A stretch of 64,000 nt of DNA from Granulicella tundricola MP5ACTX9. Lineage in GTDB: Bacteria; Acidobacteriota; Terriglobia; Terriglobales; Acidobacteriaceae. The notes below the pieces were generated by a model. That model was not told the DNA's origin. It ran no database searches and saw only the letters and a list, made by a program, of their open reading frames with translations. Shown here one piece after another: positions 49,912 through 57,795 of the stretch. Position 1 is the first letter of the stretch; every line of letters starts with the position of its first letter. Location of the stretch: NCBI RefSeq assembly GCF_000178975.2, contig NC_015064.1:4030001-4094000 (forward strand), read 5' to 3'. The position numbers and the translations under genes are program-made.

Positions 49912-51027
49912 TTAGCCTTTGATCTTCTCCAAGAACTCCACCAACTCCTCCGCCAGCGGAGCCTCAAACTCCATCTCCTCCTCCGTCCGGGGATGCACAA
50001 ACGCCAGCCGAGCTGCATGCAGGAAGTTCCGCTCCAACTCCAGCGGTTCCACGTTCGGCTCCTTTGTCAGCCGAACAACGTGCGGAGCCCCATACAGCGT
50101 ATCCCCCACCACCGGATGACCCAAGCTCTGCAGATGCACGCGAATCTGGTGCGTCCGTCCCGTCTCGATCTTCACCTCGACGAACGTGAACTTGCCATAC
50201 GGAGTATCCAGCCGCTCCAGCACATGAAAGTGCGAGACAGCCGACCGCCCATCCCCACGCCGCGTCGTCATCCGAATGCGCCGCACCAGGTCCCGCGCAA
50301 TCGGCAGCGACACCGTCGTATCCGCCTTCTTCAGCTCCCCATGCGCCAGCGTAAGGTACGTCTTCGACACCCGCCGCTCCGAGAACATCTCCCCCAGCCG
50401 CCGGTGCGTCACATCGTCCTTCGCCACCACGATCAGCCCCGACGTCTGCTTATCCAGCCGATGCACGATCCCCGGCCGCAGCTCCCCGCCCACACCCGAA
50501 AGCGAATCCGCCGTCTTGCCCATATGGAACAGCACCGCATTGACCAGCGTGCCGCGATTGCGCTCATCGTCAGTCGAACCCGCGCCGGCATGAACCATCA
50601 TCCCCGCCGGCTTGTTCACCACCGCCAGGTACTCGTCCTCATAAACGATCTGGAGCGGAATATCCTCGGGAATCGCATGCAGCGGCTCAAGCTGCGGCTG
50701 GCCTTCGATCTCGATGGTCTCCCCACCCTTCAGCTTCGCCTTGGCCTTCGGCACAGCGCCGTCCACCTTCACCTGCCCGGCCTCGATCAGAATCTGCACC
50801 CGCGCACGCGAGATATCCGGCAAAGCCTGCGCCAGGTAAGCATCGAGCCTCATCCCCGCAGCCGCCACATCCGCCGGAAAGCTCCGGATGGCATCCTCGC
50901 CGTCGTCTTCAAACTCGACGGTAGGCACAACCAGCGGCTCCACGGGCTCGGCAAAGCGCTCCGCCACATACTGCGGCCGCACCGTATGGTGCCTCTGGCC
51001 CTTCGGAATCATGTTCTTAGACGGCAT
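49912..51027 (-). CDS. RluD-family 23S rRNA pseudouridine synthase
   Basis: 371 residues. S4 RNA-binding domain near residues 55-120 (MRLDAYLAQALPDISRARVQILIEAGQVKVDG), then the catalytic domain with PGIVHRLDKQTSGLIVVAKD (catalytic Asp), RVSKTYLTLAHGEL and ETGRTHQIRVHLQSLGHPVVGD. RluC/RluD-type enzymes modify rRNA; which uridines is unknown. The N-terminal 50 residues are an extra acidic stretch. Confidence 0.92.
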   Translation of the reverse strand: MPSKNMIPKGQRHHTVRPQYVAERFAEPVEPLVVPTVEFEDDGEDAIRSFPADVAAAGMRLDAYLAQALPDISRARVQILIEAGQVKVDGAVPKAKAKLKGGETIEIEGQPQLEPLHAIPEDIPLQIVYEDEYLAVVNKPAGMMVHAGAGSTDDERNRGTLVNAVLFHMGKTADSLSGVGGELRPGIVHRLDKQTSGLIVVAKDDVTHRRLGEMFSERRVSKTYLTLAHGELKKADTTVSLPIARDLVRRIRMTTRRGDGRSAVSHFHVLERLDTPYGKFTFVEVKIETGRTHQIRVHLQSLGHPVVGDTLYGAPHVVRLTKEPNVEPLELERNFLHAARLAFVHPRTEEEMEFEAPLAEELVEFLEKIKG

Positions 51028-51088
51028 ACATCCTCTTTCTCAAATCAACGACCAAAGCCGGACTTCCACATCCCGGCGATAAAGCCGT

Positions 51089-51129
51089 GTGCCCCATCCT
51101 CACGACAGCTTCATCGTCGTTAGGGTGGG
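51089..51129. repeat. Stem-loop of dispersed family with conserved loop (copy B)
   Basis: CCCATCCTCACGAC pairs with GTCGTTAGGGTGGG in 12 of 14 positions around the loop AGCTTCATC. Same design as 31576-31612, including GTGCCCCATCC at the start and GGGTGGG at the end. A small GTTTGC/GCAAAC hairpin follows at 51133-51148. Confidence 0.6.
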
Positions 51130-51177
51130 CATCGTTTGCGGCAGCAAACGACCGCTCCTGCCCATCTCCATCATCGG

Positions 51178-51945
51178 CTAAAACTCTCTCACCCGCCGGG
51201 AAGTGGCCTCAACTGAGGTCACTCGCGGCCCCAAACCACCCACCAGCAGTCCACCAACCACCACCATCCCCAGCGCCACAACCTGCAGCACATCCATGCC
51301 ATAAAGCTGCTTTCCCGGCACCCGCACAAACGAAATCAAAAACTGGCACACCCCACACCCCACCAGCCCCAACCCACAAACAAATCCGCGAACATCCGTC
51401 TTAATCCCTCTTATCCGCGTTACGCCTTCGCCCGCCCCGGCAAGCAGCCAGTAAAGCCCCGCAGCCATTCCAAACCCAGCCAAAGCCGCATAAACTCCCA
51501 CCGGATGCGTCCTCGCCGCGCCCAGAGCCATGCCAGGGTCACTCCCATCCGCAAAGTGCCCCAGCGCCAGGAAACCCCACACCAGTGCCGCACAAGGAGC
51601 CCAGGCGTCCAAGACCCGCAGCACAGGCAGCTTCTTCACCCGAATCCACGCCAGCGTAGCCAGCCCCGTCAGCAGCACCCCGGTCGCCGTCAGCGAGGGA
51701 AACGCCAGCACCAGCCCCGGAAACTGCATGAAGATCCGCATATGCTCAAAGATCAGCAGCACCCGTGACAGCACAAACGCCGCAATCACCGCGAACAGCC
51801 CCGCATTCCACACCGCATCCGGATCGAGTCCCAGCAGCCGCGCCGTCCGCAGCGAGAGACCCAGCCCGCACATCAGCCCAATCGCCGCCAGCACCCCGAA
51901 GGTGGGCAGCGCGACACGTCCAAGATGGAAGAGGATGGGATACAC
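51178..51945 (-). CDS. Lgt-like membrane protein lacking catalytic residues
   Basis: 255 residues with seven predicted helices, related to prolipoprotein diacylglyceryl transferase. The family's catalytic GRxGNFxNGE segment reads GFLALGHFADGSDPG, and the R-x-P-T-Q-L-Y-E motif is RTHPVGVY, so the key Arg, Asn and Glu are missing. It is probably a paralogue without transferase activity. Residues 173-184 (EGVTRIRGIKTD) are encoded by a copy of the 35-bp dispersed element, i.e. an insertion in frame in the loop after a helix. It follows the 6S RNA. Confidence 0.75.
   Translation of the reverse strand: MYPILFHLGRVALPTFGVLAAIGLMCGLGLSLRTARLLGLDPDAVWNAGLFAVIAAFVLSRVLLIFEHMRIFMQFPGLVLAFPSLTATGVLLTGLATLAWIRVKKLPVLRVLDAWAPCAALVWGFLALGHFADGSDPGMALGAARTHPVGVYAALAGFGMAAGLYWLLAGAGEGVTRIRGIKTDVRGFVCGLGLVGCGVCQFLISFVRVPGKQLYGMDVLQVVALGMVVVGGLLVGGLGPRVTSVEATSRRVREF
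51394..51428. repeat. 35-bp dispersed element, copy 2, within a coding sequence
   Basis: Identical to 34308-34342 except for one base at position 10. Here it lies inside the Lgt-like gene and does not break its frame, because it adds coding triplets to a loop. Confidence 0.85.
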
Positions 51946-51976
51946 GAGACTCTTCTCAGTGTACCGGGTAGAGATA

Positions 51977-52172
51977 AGAAAACCGACCCGCTTGGCCGTA
52001 CGACGAAGCGCAGGTGAACCCGTCTAAGACGGCGGAACCTGACCGTGGCTCTTTAGGCATTCCGAACTGGCGGACGTTGCACACCGAACCATGTCTACGA
52101 GTCAGATCCCTGTTCAATGAATATTGGTTCAACCTGCGTTGTTCGCGTACCTACTTTGCAGGCCGGTTTCTG
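51977..52172 (-). ncRNA. ssrS: 6S RNA
   Basis: About 196 nt. A long rod is formed by AAACCGGCCTGC (52158-52169) pairing with GCGGGTCGGTTT (51980-51991, 12 contiguous pairs including two G-T), then inner stems GTAC/GTAC and CGCAGGTTGAACC/GGTTCACCTGCG. The central part has AATGCCTAAAGAGCC and GTGTGCAACGTCCG, in the same order as AAGCCTTAAAAC and GTGAGCATGCTCGG in enterobacterial 6S RNA. A TTTTCTT tail ends it. The location, directly downstream of zapA on the same strand, is the classical site of ssrS. 6S RNA imitates an open promoter and binds the sigma-70 holoenzyme. Confidence 0.85.
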
Positions 52173-52178
52173 AACTGG

Positions 52179-52207
52179 ATACTAACCGCGACCGAACCGA
52201 ACCGCAA
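52179..52207 (-). promoter_or_regulatory. Candidate promoter of 6S RNA
   Basis: TTGCGG and TAGTAT are separated by 17 bases; the start would be near 52172. A TTGACT overlaps slightly upstream. The boxes match consensus only moderately (3/6 and 4/6). The spacer is a TTCGG tandem repeat. Confidence 0.5.
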
Positions 52208-52227
52208 GTCAAGCGCGTAATCCACTT

Positions 52228-52596
52228 TTATCCTGCGCGACGGATCGGCTCGTCCAGAACCTCATCCAGCATCCCGGAAAGGGAAGCCGAACGGCTCCGC
52301 ATCGTCGTCTGCGTCTGCGACTGAGACCGTGCCAGCGCGTTATACCGCTCGCGCAGCGTCTCCAGCTCATCCGTGATGTTCAACGCAGCCAGCACCGCTA
52401 CGCGCAACGAGTCCACCGTTCCGCCATGCGCCGAGACCGCGCGCATCTTCGCATCCACAAGCCCGGCCAGATGCTCGATGTACGCCGGATCAGTCCCACG
52501 CAGATGATAGATCTGGTCGTAGATGTCCACCGAGATCGACTGCGCCTGCCCACTCATCTGCAACTCTTTTTCCAACTCTTTTTCGATTCCGGTCAT
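52228..52596 (-). CDS. zapA: Cell-division protein ZapA
   Basis: 122 residues from the upstream ATG; a second ATG at 52557 (AAAGAG six bases before) gives the more usual N-terminus. ZapA is a Z-ring cross-linker. Pattern VDIYDQIYHLRG, DPAYIEHLAGLVDAKMRAV and LAALNITDELETLRERY fits. The sequence ahead of the second start repeats EKELEKEL. It lies between the coiled-coil gene and the 6S RNA. Confidence 0.85.
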   Translation of the reverse strand: MTGIEKELEKELQMSGQAQSISVDIYDQIYHLRGTDPAYIEHLAGLVDAKMRAVSAHGGTVDSLRVAVLAALNITDELETLRERYNALARSQSQTQTTMRSRSASLSGMLDEVLDEPIRRAG

Positions 52597-52636
52597 GCCC
52601 GTCAGCCCCCTCTCAGCAGGTTTCTACAGCCAATCT

Positions 52637-52918
52637 CTAGAGCAGCTCGTCAATCTGGCTCATCATCTTCTCAACCCGCAGACGAACCGCATCGCGCTCC
52701 TGGTTCATCGTCGAGATCTGCGTCTGCGCCTCGTCGGACATGCTGGTCAACGCCGTGATCTGCTCCCGAAGTGAAGCCGCCTCGGCCTCAGCCGCAGCAC
52801 GCAGCTCGCGCTCACGCTTGACGATCTCCACAGCACGCAGCACCTTCTGCTCCAGCGCCTGGAACTCATCCGCACTCACGGAGACGTTACTGTTGTCATT
52901 CATAGAACTCGTGTCCAA
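52637..52918 (-). CDS. Small coiled-coil protein (ZapB-like)
   Basis: 93 residues from a TTG at 52918 with GGGAGGAG seven bases upstream; an ATG at 52903 is possible but has no such site. Nearly the whole protein is one coiled coil (EFQALEQKVLRAVEIVKRERELRAAA and on), with Ser/Asn-rich N-terminus. Its place next to zapA suggests a ZapB-type role in the divisome; homology is not evident from sequence alone. Confidence 0.65.
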   Translation of the reverse strand: MDTSSMNDNSNVSVSADEFQALEQKVLRAVEIVKRERELRAAAEAEAASLREQITALTSMSDEAQTQISTMNQERDAVRLRVEKMMSQIDELL

Positions 52919-53018
52919 GTGAATACTCCTCCCAAAGTATAAGTGTGGAAGAAGTGGATATCAGGGTACGAAACCGAGGCCCGCACCAGCCCTGATACCT
53001 ACCCAGTAACCCTCCTGA

Positions 53019-55100
53019 TTACGAATCCCGGATCACGCCCCCAAGCCCTTGCAGCGCAGAAATGATCGCGCTCCACCAGCCCGTCACATCCTCATCCGTC
53101 AACGTGCGGTCCAGCGACTGGAACACCGTCCGCATCAGCGTCGAATAAACCCCGGGCCACTTCTTCTCATCGCGGAAGACCTCGATCGGCCGCAGGCTCT
53201 GCAGCTCTGCAATCTTCAACGACCGGATCGCCCCCTCCACATCGCCCCACGTCACAGAGTTCGCAAAGACGAACGAGAAGTCCCGCTCGACAGCCTGAAA
53301 ACGCGAAAGCTCCTTCGCCGTCGTGTGCTTCAGCGGCATCGCCAGCAGCGCCGCCAGATCCACCGTCGCCACATACACCGGCTGTCGCATCTTCCGCTTC
53401 GCACCTTCGCTTGCGGCAAGCTGCCCGAACTGTGCCACCACCTTGCCATTCACAGAAGCCGCAGCAGCACGCCCCGCCTCAAAAACGGGAGAAGCCTCCG
53501 CCGCAAACGTAAGCCCCGGTGCCGCAAACAGCCCCACCAGCGACTCAACCGCACCCTTCAGCTCATAGAACGACGCATCCGCAGCCAGATAAAGATTGCT
53601 CACAGGCGAGACACCCGTAATCCCCAGCGAAAGACTCATCGCCTCAGAAACCTCAGCCGTCCCGCCACTGAACACCGCACCCGTCTCAAACAGCCGTACG
53701 TTCAGCACATCCCGATTCAGGTTATGCGCCAGCATCGTCACCATGCCCGGCAGCAGGGAAGGCCGCAGGTTCGCCGCCTCCTCGTTCAGAGGATTCTCAA
53801 GCTCCACCGCCGCCACGCCAGCCGCAAACTGCGCCGACTCCGCCGCACTCGCAAACGTGCTGCTCAAAGCCTCCGAGTACCCCAGCGCCAGCAGTCGCTC
53901 CCGCACAGCCCGCTCCGCCCGGGCCGTCGGATGATCGATCACCACACCCGGCGTCGGCAGGGTATTCGCAAAGCCGTTGTACCCATAGACCCGCGCAATC
54001 TCCTCGATGAGGTCGATCTCGCGCGTCAGGTCCAGCCGCCACGATGGCAGCCTGACCTCATATCCATCCACACTCACCGGCGTCAGCGTACAGCCCAGCG
54101 CCGTCAGGTAGCGATGGATCACCTCAGCATTGATCCCGTCCGGCTCAACCGTCGTCCCCAGGTGCCGCCGAGCCTCCGTCACAGAAAGCGCCACCGTCCC
54201 CCGGTTCGCCGTAGCCGCCTCATGCTCAGCCACGACCACGTCGATCAACTCACCCTCAACCCGCCCACCACAAGCCTCAAGGATCAGCTTGGACACCAGT
54301 GCATTCGCAATCGGAGCCGCCGCAAAGTCCGCGCCACGCTCAAACCGGTGCGAGGCGTCCGTGTGGATCAAATGCCGCCGGCTGCTCGCACGAATCGTCG
54401 CCGGCTGAAACCACGCGGCCTCCACCAGCACGTTCTTCGTCTCCGCCGTAATCATCGAGTCCCAGCCGCCCATCACCCCGGCCAGCCCCAGAGCCTTCAC
54501 CTCGTCCGCCACCACCAGGTCATCTACTACCAGCGTCCGCGTCGTCCCATCCAGCAGCTTGATCTGCTCCCCGGCCTTGGCTCGCCGCACCACGATCCCG
54601 CCTTCGATCTTGTCCAGGTCGAACGCATGCGTCGGATGCCCCATGCCCTGCAGCACATAGTTCGTCACATCCACCGCATTCGAGATCTTCTTCAACCCCA
54701 GCGAGTCGAAGTACCCGCCGATCACGCCATCCGTCGGAGCAACCGTCACCCCACGCAGCACCCGGGCCGTAAACCGCCCGCAAAGGTCCTGCGCCTCAAT
54801 CCGCACCGGAAACGCCGTCTCCGCCGCCCCCGCGTCAGGCAGCGACACATCCAGCGCATGCAGCGGCAGGTCATAGATCGCCGCCACCTCCCGAGCCATG
54901 CCGTAGTGGTTCATCGCATCGACGCGGTTGGTCGTAATATCCATGTCGAACACGGAGCCTTCGGAGTCGCCGGAGGCGTCATTGACCTCAAACACGCCTT
55001 CCACGGCAATCCCGCGCAGGGTAAGGTCTTCAGCAAGCTGCGCGTCATCGACAGCGAGCACAGGCAAATAGGAGCGGAGCCACGGAGTAAGAATCTTCAT
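53019..55100 (-). CDS. pheT: Phenylalanyl-tRNA synthetase beta subunit, short form
   Basis: 693 residues. Contains B1/B3-type segments (FDMDITTNRVDAMNHYGMAREVAAI, NAVDVTNYVLQGMGHPTHAFD), B5, the core and the C-terminal FDX-ACB domain (FQAVERDFSFVFANSVTWGDVE, TLTDEDVTGWW). The tRNA-binding EMAP-type domain, normally inserted near residue 40, is absent, so it is about 100 residues shorter than the enterobacterial form. pheS is not adjacent; the upstream neighbour is on the other strand. Confidence 0.93.
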   Translation of the reverse strand: MKILTPWLRSYLPVLAVDDAQLAEDLTLRGIAVEGVFEVNDASGDSEGSVFDMDITTNRVDAMNHYGMAREVAAIYDLPLHALDVSLPDAGAAETAFPVRIEAQDLCGRFTARVLRGVTVAPTDGVIGGYFDSLGLKKISNAVDVTNYVLQGMGHPTHAFDLDKIEGGIVVRRAKAGEQIKLLDGTTRTLVVDDLVVADEVKALGLAGVMGGWDSMITAETKNVLVEAAWFQPATIRASSRRHLIHTDASHRFERGADFAAAPIANALVSKLILEACGGRVEGELIDVVVAEHEAATANRGTVALSVTEARRHLGTTVEPDGINAEVIHRYLTALGCTLTPVSVDGYEVRLPSWRLDLTREIDLIEEIARVYGYNGFANTLPTPGVVIDHPTARAERAVRERLLALGYSEALSSTFASAAESAQFAAGVAAVELENPLNEEAANLRPSLLPGMVTMLAHNLNRDVLNVRLFETGAVFSGGTAEVSEAMSLSLGITGVSPVSNLYLAADASFYELKGAVESLVGLFAAPGLTFAAEASPVFEAGRAAAASVNGKVVAQFGQLAASEGAKRKMRQPVYVATVDLAALLAMPLKHTTAKELSRFQAVERDFSFVFANSVTWGDVEGAIRSLKIAELQSLRPIEVFRDEKKWPGVYSTLMRTVFQSLDRTLTDEDVTGWWSAIISALQGLGGVIRDS

Positions 55101-55193
55101 AATCGGACGTCCTTAAGTGTACCGCCCTAGACACTCCGAGGCCCCATCCTCCGCGCCTTTACGCAGGGACGCAAAGTAAAATCTCTCCAGACC

Positions 55194-56414
55194 GTGCCCA
55201 AACCCAAGCTCATCGCCCTCCTGGCCCTCGCGGCTCTCCTTCCAGCCCTGTCTCGCGCCCAGGCCCTGCCAGACCTCAAATCCGCCGACACCCTTGGCCA
55301 ATCCCTCTTAGAGCGTTCCGGCTCAACCGGCCTTGTCCTGGTCGTCGTCCGCGATAAAGAAATCTACGTCCACGGCTTCGGCGAAACCGCACCCGGCAGC
55401 CACCAGGCCCCCACCGCAACCTCGCTGCTTCGCCTCTGCTCCCTCACCAAGATCTTCGCCGCCGACCTCCTCATCAAGCTCGTACAGGACAAGACCGTCC
55501 GGCTCGACGACCCGCTCAAAAGCTACGCCCCAGTAAACGCCACCGTCCCCGACAAACAAGCCCGTCCCATCACCCTCGGCGATCTCGCCACCCACACCGC
55601 CGGCCTCCCACGCGAGATGGCCCCCACCCCCCGCGGCAGTGGCCACTTCACCTTCCCCAACCACGCCCAGCGCTGGAACTGGCTCCCCACGGCCCATCTG
55701 ATCACCGTCCCCGGCACCGCCGCGCTCTACTCCAACCTCTCCTTTGACCTCCTCGGCGACGCCCTCCAATCCGCCGCCCAGATGCCCTACGCCGCCCTCC
55801 TCCGCGCCCGCACCCTGAAGCCGCTCGCCATGTGGGAGACCAACTACACCCCCACCCCCGCGCAGTGCGCCCGCCTCCTCCAGGGCGTACACGACGAAGG
55901 CCAATGCACCGACACCCAGGCCACCGCCGGCTCCTCCGGCCTCTACTCCACCCCTACGGACATATCCCACTGGCTCCAATACCTACTTGGCCAGCAGGTC
56001 GGCATCACCCCCGGCCAGAACCCCGCCGCGCAGGCCGTATACCTCCAGCCGTCGCAATTAGCCAGCATCAGTGGCCTCGACCACGCCGGAGAAGCCACCG
56101 GCATAGGCCTCGGCTGGATACACACCCCCGGCTCCCTCGACCCCACCGCAACCGACTCCGAGATCATCGAAAAGACCGGCGGCGGTGCAGGCTTCCTCAC
56201 CTACATCGCCATCAACCAGTCCCGCCATACCGCCATCTTCGTCGCCGCCACGGACGGCCTCCCGGAAACCCACCTCAATCTCTTCAAAGCCGCCAACAAC
56301 GTCCTCCTCACCCTCGCCGGCCTACCCCCGCTCCCCGAAGCCCCACCCATCTACCACCCCGCCTCTAAACCAAAACGCGCCGCCCACAAAGCCGCTACCC
56401 ATCGGCGTCTCTGA
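55194..56414 (+). CDS. Exported serine hydrolase, AmpH/class C type
   Basis: 406 residues from a GTG at 55194 that opens a signal peptide (MPKPKLIALLALAALLPALSR). Motifs: CSLTKIFAA (SxxK), YSNLSFDLLG (YxN), TGGGAGF (the third motif of the class C/AmpH group, HxG replaced by GGG). AmpH-like proteins are D,D-peptidases that recycle peptidoglycan; others are esterases. Starts 94 bp from the pheT start, divergently. Confidence 0.85.
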   Translation: MPKPKLIALLALAALLPALSRAQALPDLKSADTLGQSLLERSGSTGLVLVVVRDKEIYVHGFGETAPGSHQAPTATSLLRLCSLTKIFAADLLIKLVQDKTVRLDDPLKSYAPVNATVPDKQARPITLGDLATHTAGLPREMAPTPRGSGHFTFPNHAQRWNWLPTAHLITVPGTAALYSNLSFDLLGDALQSAAQMPYAALLRARTLKPLAMWETNYTPTPAQCARLLQGVHDEGQCTDTQATAGSSGLYSTPTDISHWLQYLLGQQVGITPGQNPAAQAVYLQPSQLASISGLDHAGEATGIGLGWIHTPGSLDPTATDSEIIEKTGGGAGFLTYIAINQSRHTAIFVAATDGLPETHLNLFKAANNVLLTLAGLPPLPEAPPIYHPASKPKRAAHKAATHRRL

Positions 56415-56458
56415 TATACCCTTTTTATGCCTGCTCTTGTTCGGTGGAGGATACGCGT

Positions 56459-57062
56459 ATGAACCTGAATCTGTCCGGACTGCCGCACCCCATCACGCTG
56501 CGGCCCGCTGAGCCTCTGACAGACGAGGACCTGATGCGGTTCTCGGAAGAGAACAGGCCTTACAAAATCGAACGCAATAACAAGGGAGAGGTCACGATCA
56601 TGACTCCTGTAGGCGGCATAGGAAGCACCCATGAAGCTTGGGTGTCATCGTCTTTGGTTCAATGGAACGAACTCAGCGGAACTGGAGTTGCTTTTGTATC
56701 AAACGCTGGCTTCAATCTTCCGGACGGCTCCTGTCTCTCCCCTGACGCTGCGTGGCTCTCTCTCGCGCGCTGGAACGCGCTTCTGCCGGAGCAGCAGGCC
56801 GGTTACCCGCCGCTTTGCCCTGAGTTCATCATTGATGATTCGCTCCCGCACGGACTCACGCCGTCTCCTTGAAGCCAAGATGCAGCTTTGGATCGAGAAC
56901 GGCGCAGAGCTCGCATGGCTCATCGATCCCATCGACTCAAATGTCGTAATCTATCGGCCCAGCGAACCAACCGAATCCCTGGAGCGCCCTGACGTCGTCC
57001 TGGGCCATGCGCCGGTTGCTGGCTTTGAACTCCAAACGACCCGCCTCTGGCCCGCACTGTAA
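56459..57062 (+). pseudogene. Uma2-family (DUF820) endonuclease-like gene with frameshift
   Basis: From the ATG at 56459 (GGAGG upstream) the frame encodes the N-terminal part (LTDEDLMRFSEENRPYKIERNNKGEV, VSNAGFNLPDGSCLSPDAAWLS, CPEFIIDD). At about 56834-56838 the frame must shift by one base (an extra G in ATTGATGATT) to reach RSRTDSRRLLEAKMQLWIENGAELAWLIDP, the classic Uma2 C-terminal helix and strand. So the gene is broken or the base is a sequencing error. Uma2 proteins have a PD-(D/E)XK fold and are often multi-copy. Confidence 0.75.
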
Positions 57063-57069
57063 TAAAGCC

Positions 57070-57750
57070 CTACCCCATCGCCTCTTTCCACCCAATCTTC
57101 ACCAGCAGCCAGTTCACCGGCAGCGCCGTCACAAATCCACAGACCATCGCAATCTGCATCATGAGCCAGTAACCCGCATCGTTCGGATGCAGATGCGGGC
57201 CCGGAAACAGCTTGAAGAACACCACCGCCATCCACCCATACATCCCAATCTGAAACGTCAGGATGGAGAGCGTATCCGCCTTCACCGCAGCCCAGATCCC
57301 TCCCGCAACTGTAAGGTCCCGCATCGGCTTAATCGCAAAGTATTGAAACGCGACGCCAATCAGCCACGCCGCCACAAAGTCCCACAGATAGCTCGCATAA
57401 AGCTCCTTCCCGAACAGCGTAAGCCCCACGCCAAACACCACAAACTCCGTCACCACATCCGCCAGCACACACCCCGCACCGCAATGGCTTCCAGCCAGCG
57501 CTGTTTGAGCCCAGGTAGGACTCTGCCCCTCCTCATGCTCCATCCCCTGCACAGCATCCCGAGCCATCCCCCGCCCCTTCACAAAGTAAGCCCACACCGC
57601 AAAGACGCTGAAGTACAGCGCAGTCGCAGGCCAGACGATATTCATCACCCCCATCTTCTGCGGATGACGAACCTCATCAATCACAATCACCGCAGCCGAG
57701 ACAAACGCAAGACCAAGCGAAATCCACGCGATCAGCTCAAACATCCCCAT
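57070..57750 (-). CDS. DUF4396 integral membrane protein
   Basis: 226 residues with about six helices. The signature ALAGSHCGAGCVLADVVTEF and the C-terminal MMQIAMVCGFVTALPVNWLLVKIGWKEAM are typical of DUF4396. The Cys pair HCGAGC could bind a metal or haem. Function unknown. It is followed by the methyltransferase on the same strand (45 bp upstream). Confidence 0.85.
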   Translation of the reverse strand: MGMFELIAWISLGLAFVSAAVIVIDEVRHPQKMGVMNIVWPATALYFSVFAVWAYFVKGRGMARDAVQGMEHEEGQSPTWAQTALAGSHCGAGCVLADVVTEFVVFGVGLTLFGKELYASYLWDFVAAWLIGVAFQYFAIKPMRDLTVAGGIWAAVKADTLSILTFQIGMYGWMAVVFFKLFPGPHLHPNDAGYWLMMQIAMVCGFVTALPVNWLLVKIGWKEAMG

Positions 57751-57795
57751 TTGGATGGCGCGGCCTTCCGCCCAGTCTCCTGCCGCCCCGCGCCT

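Noticed and set aside
53049..55130. 693-residue plus-strand open frame
   Set aside because: Exact antisense of pheT; no domains, Arg/His-rich composition.
56631..57062. Separate plus-strand gene of 143 residues
   Set aside because: Only its C-terminal half is protein-like; it is the frameshifted end of the Uma2 gene.
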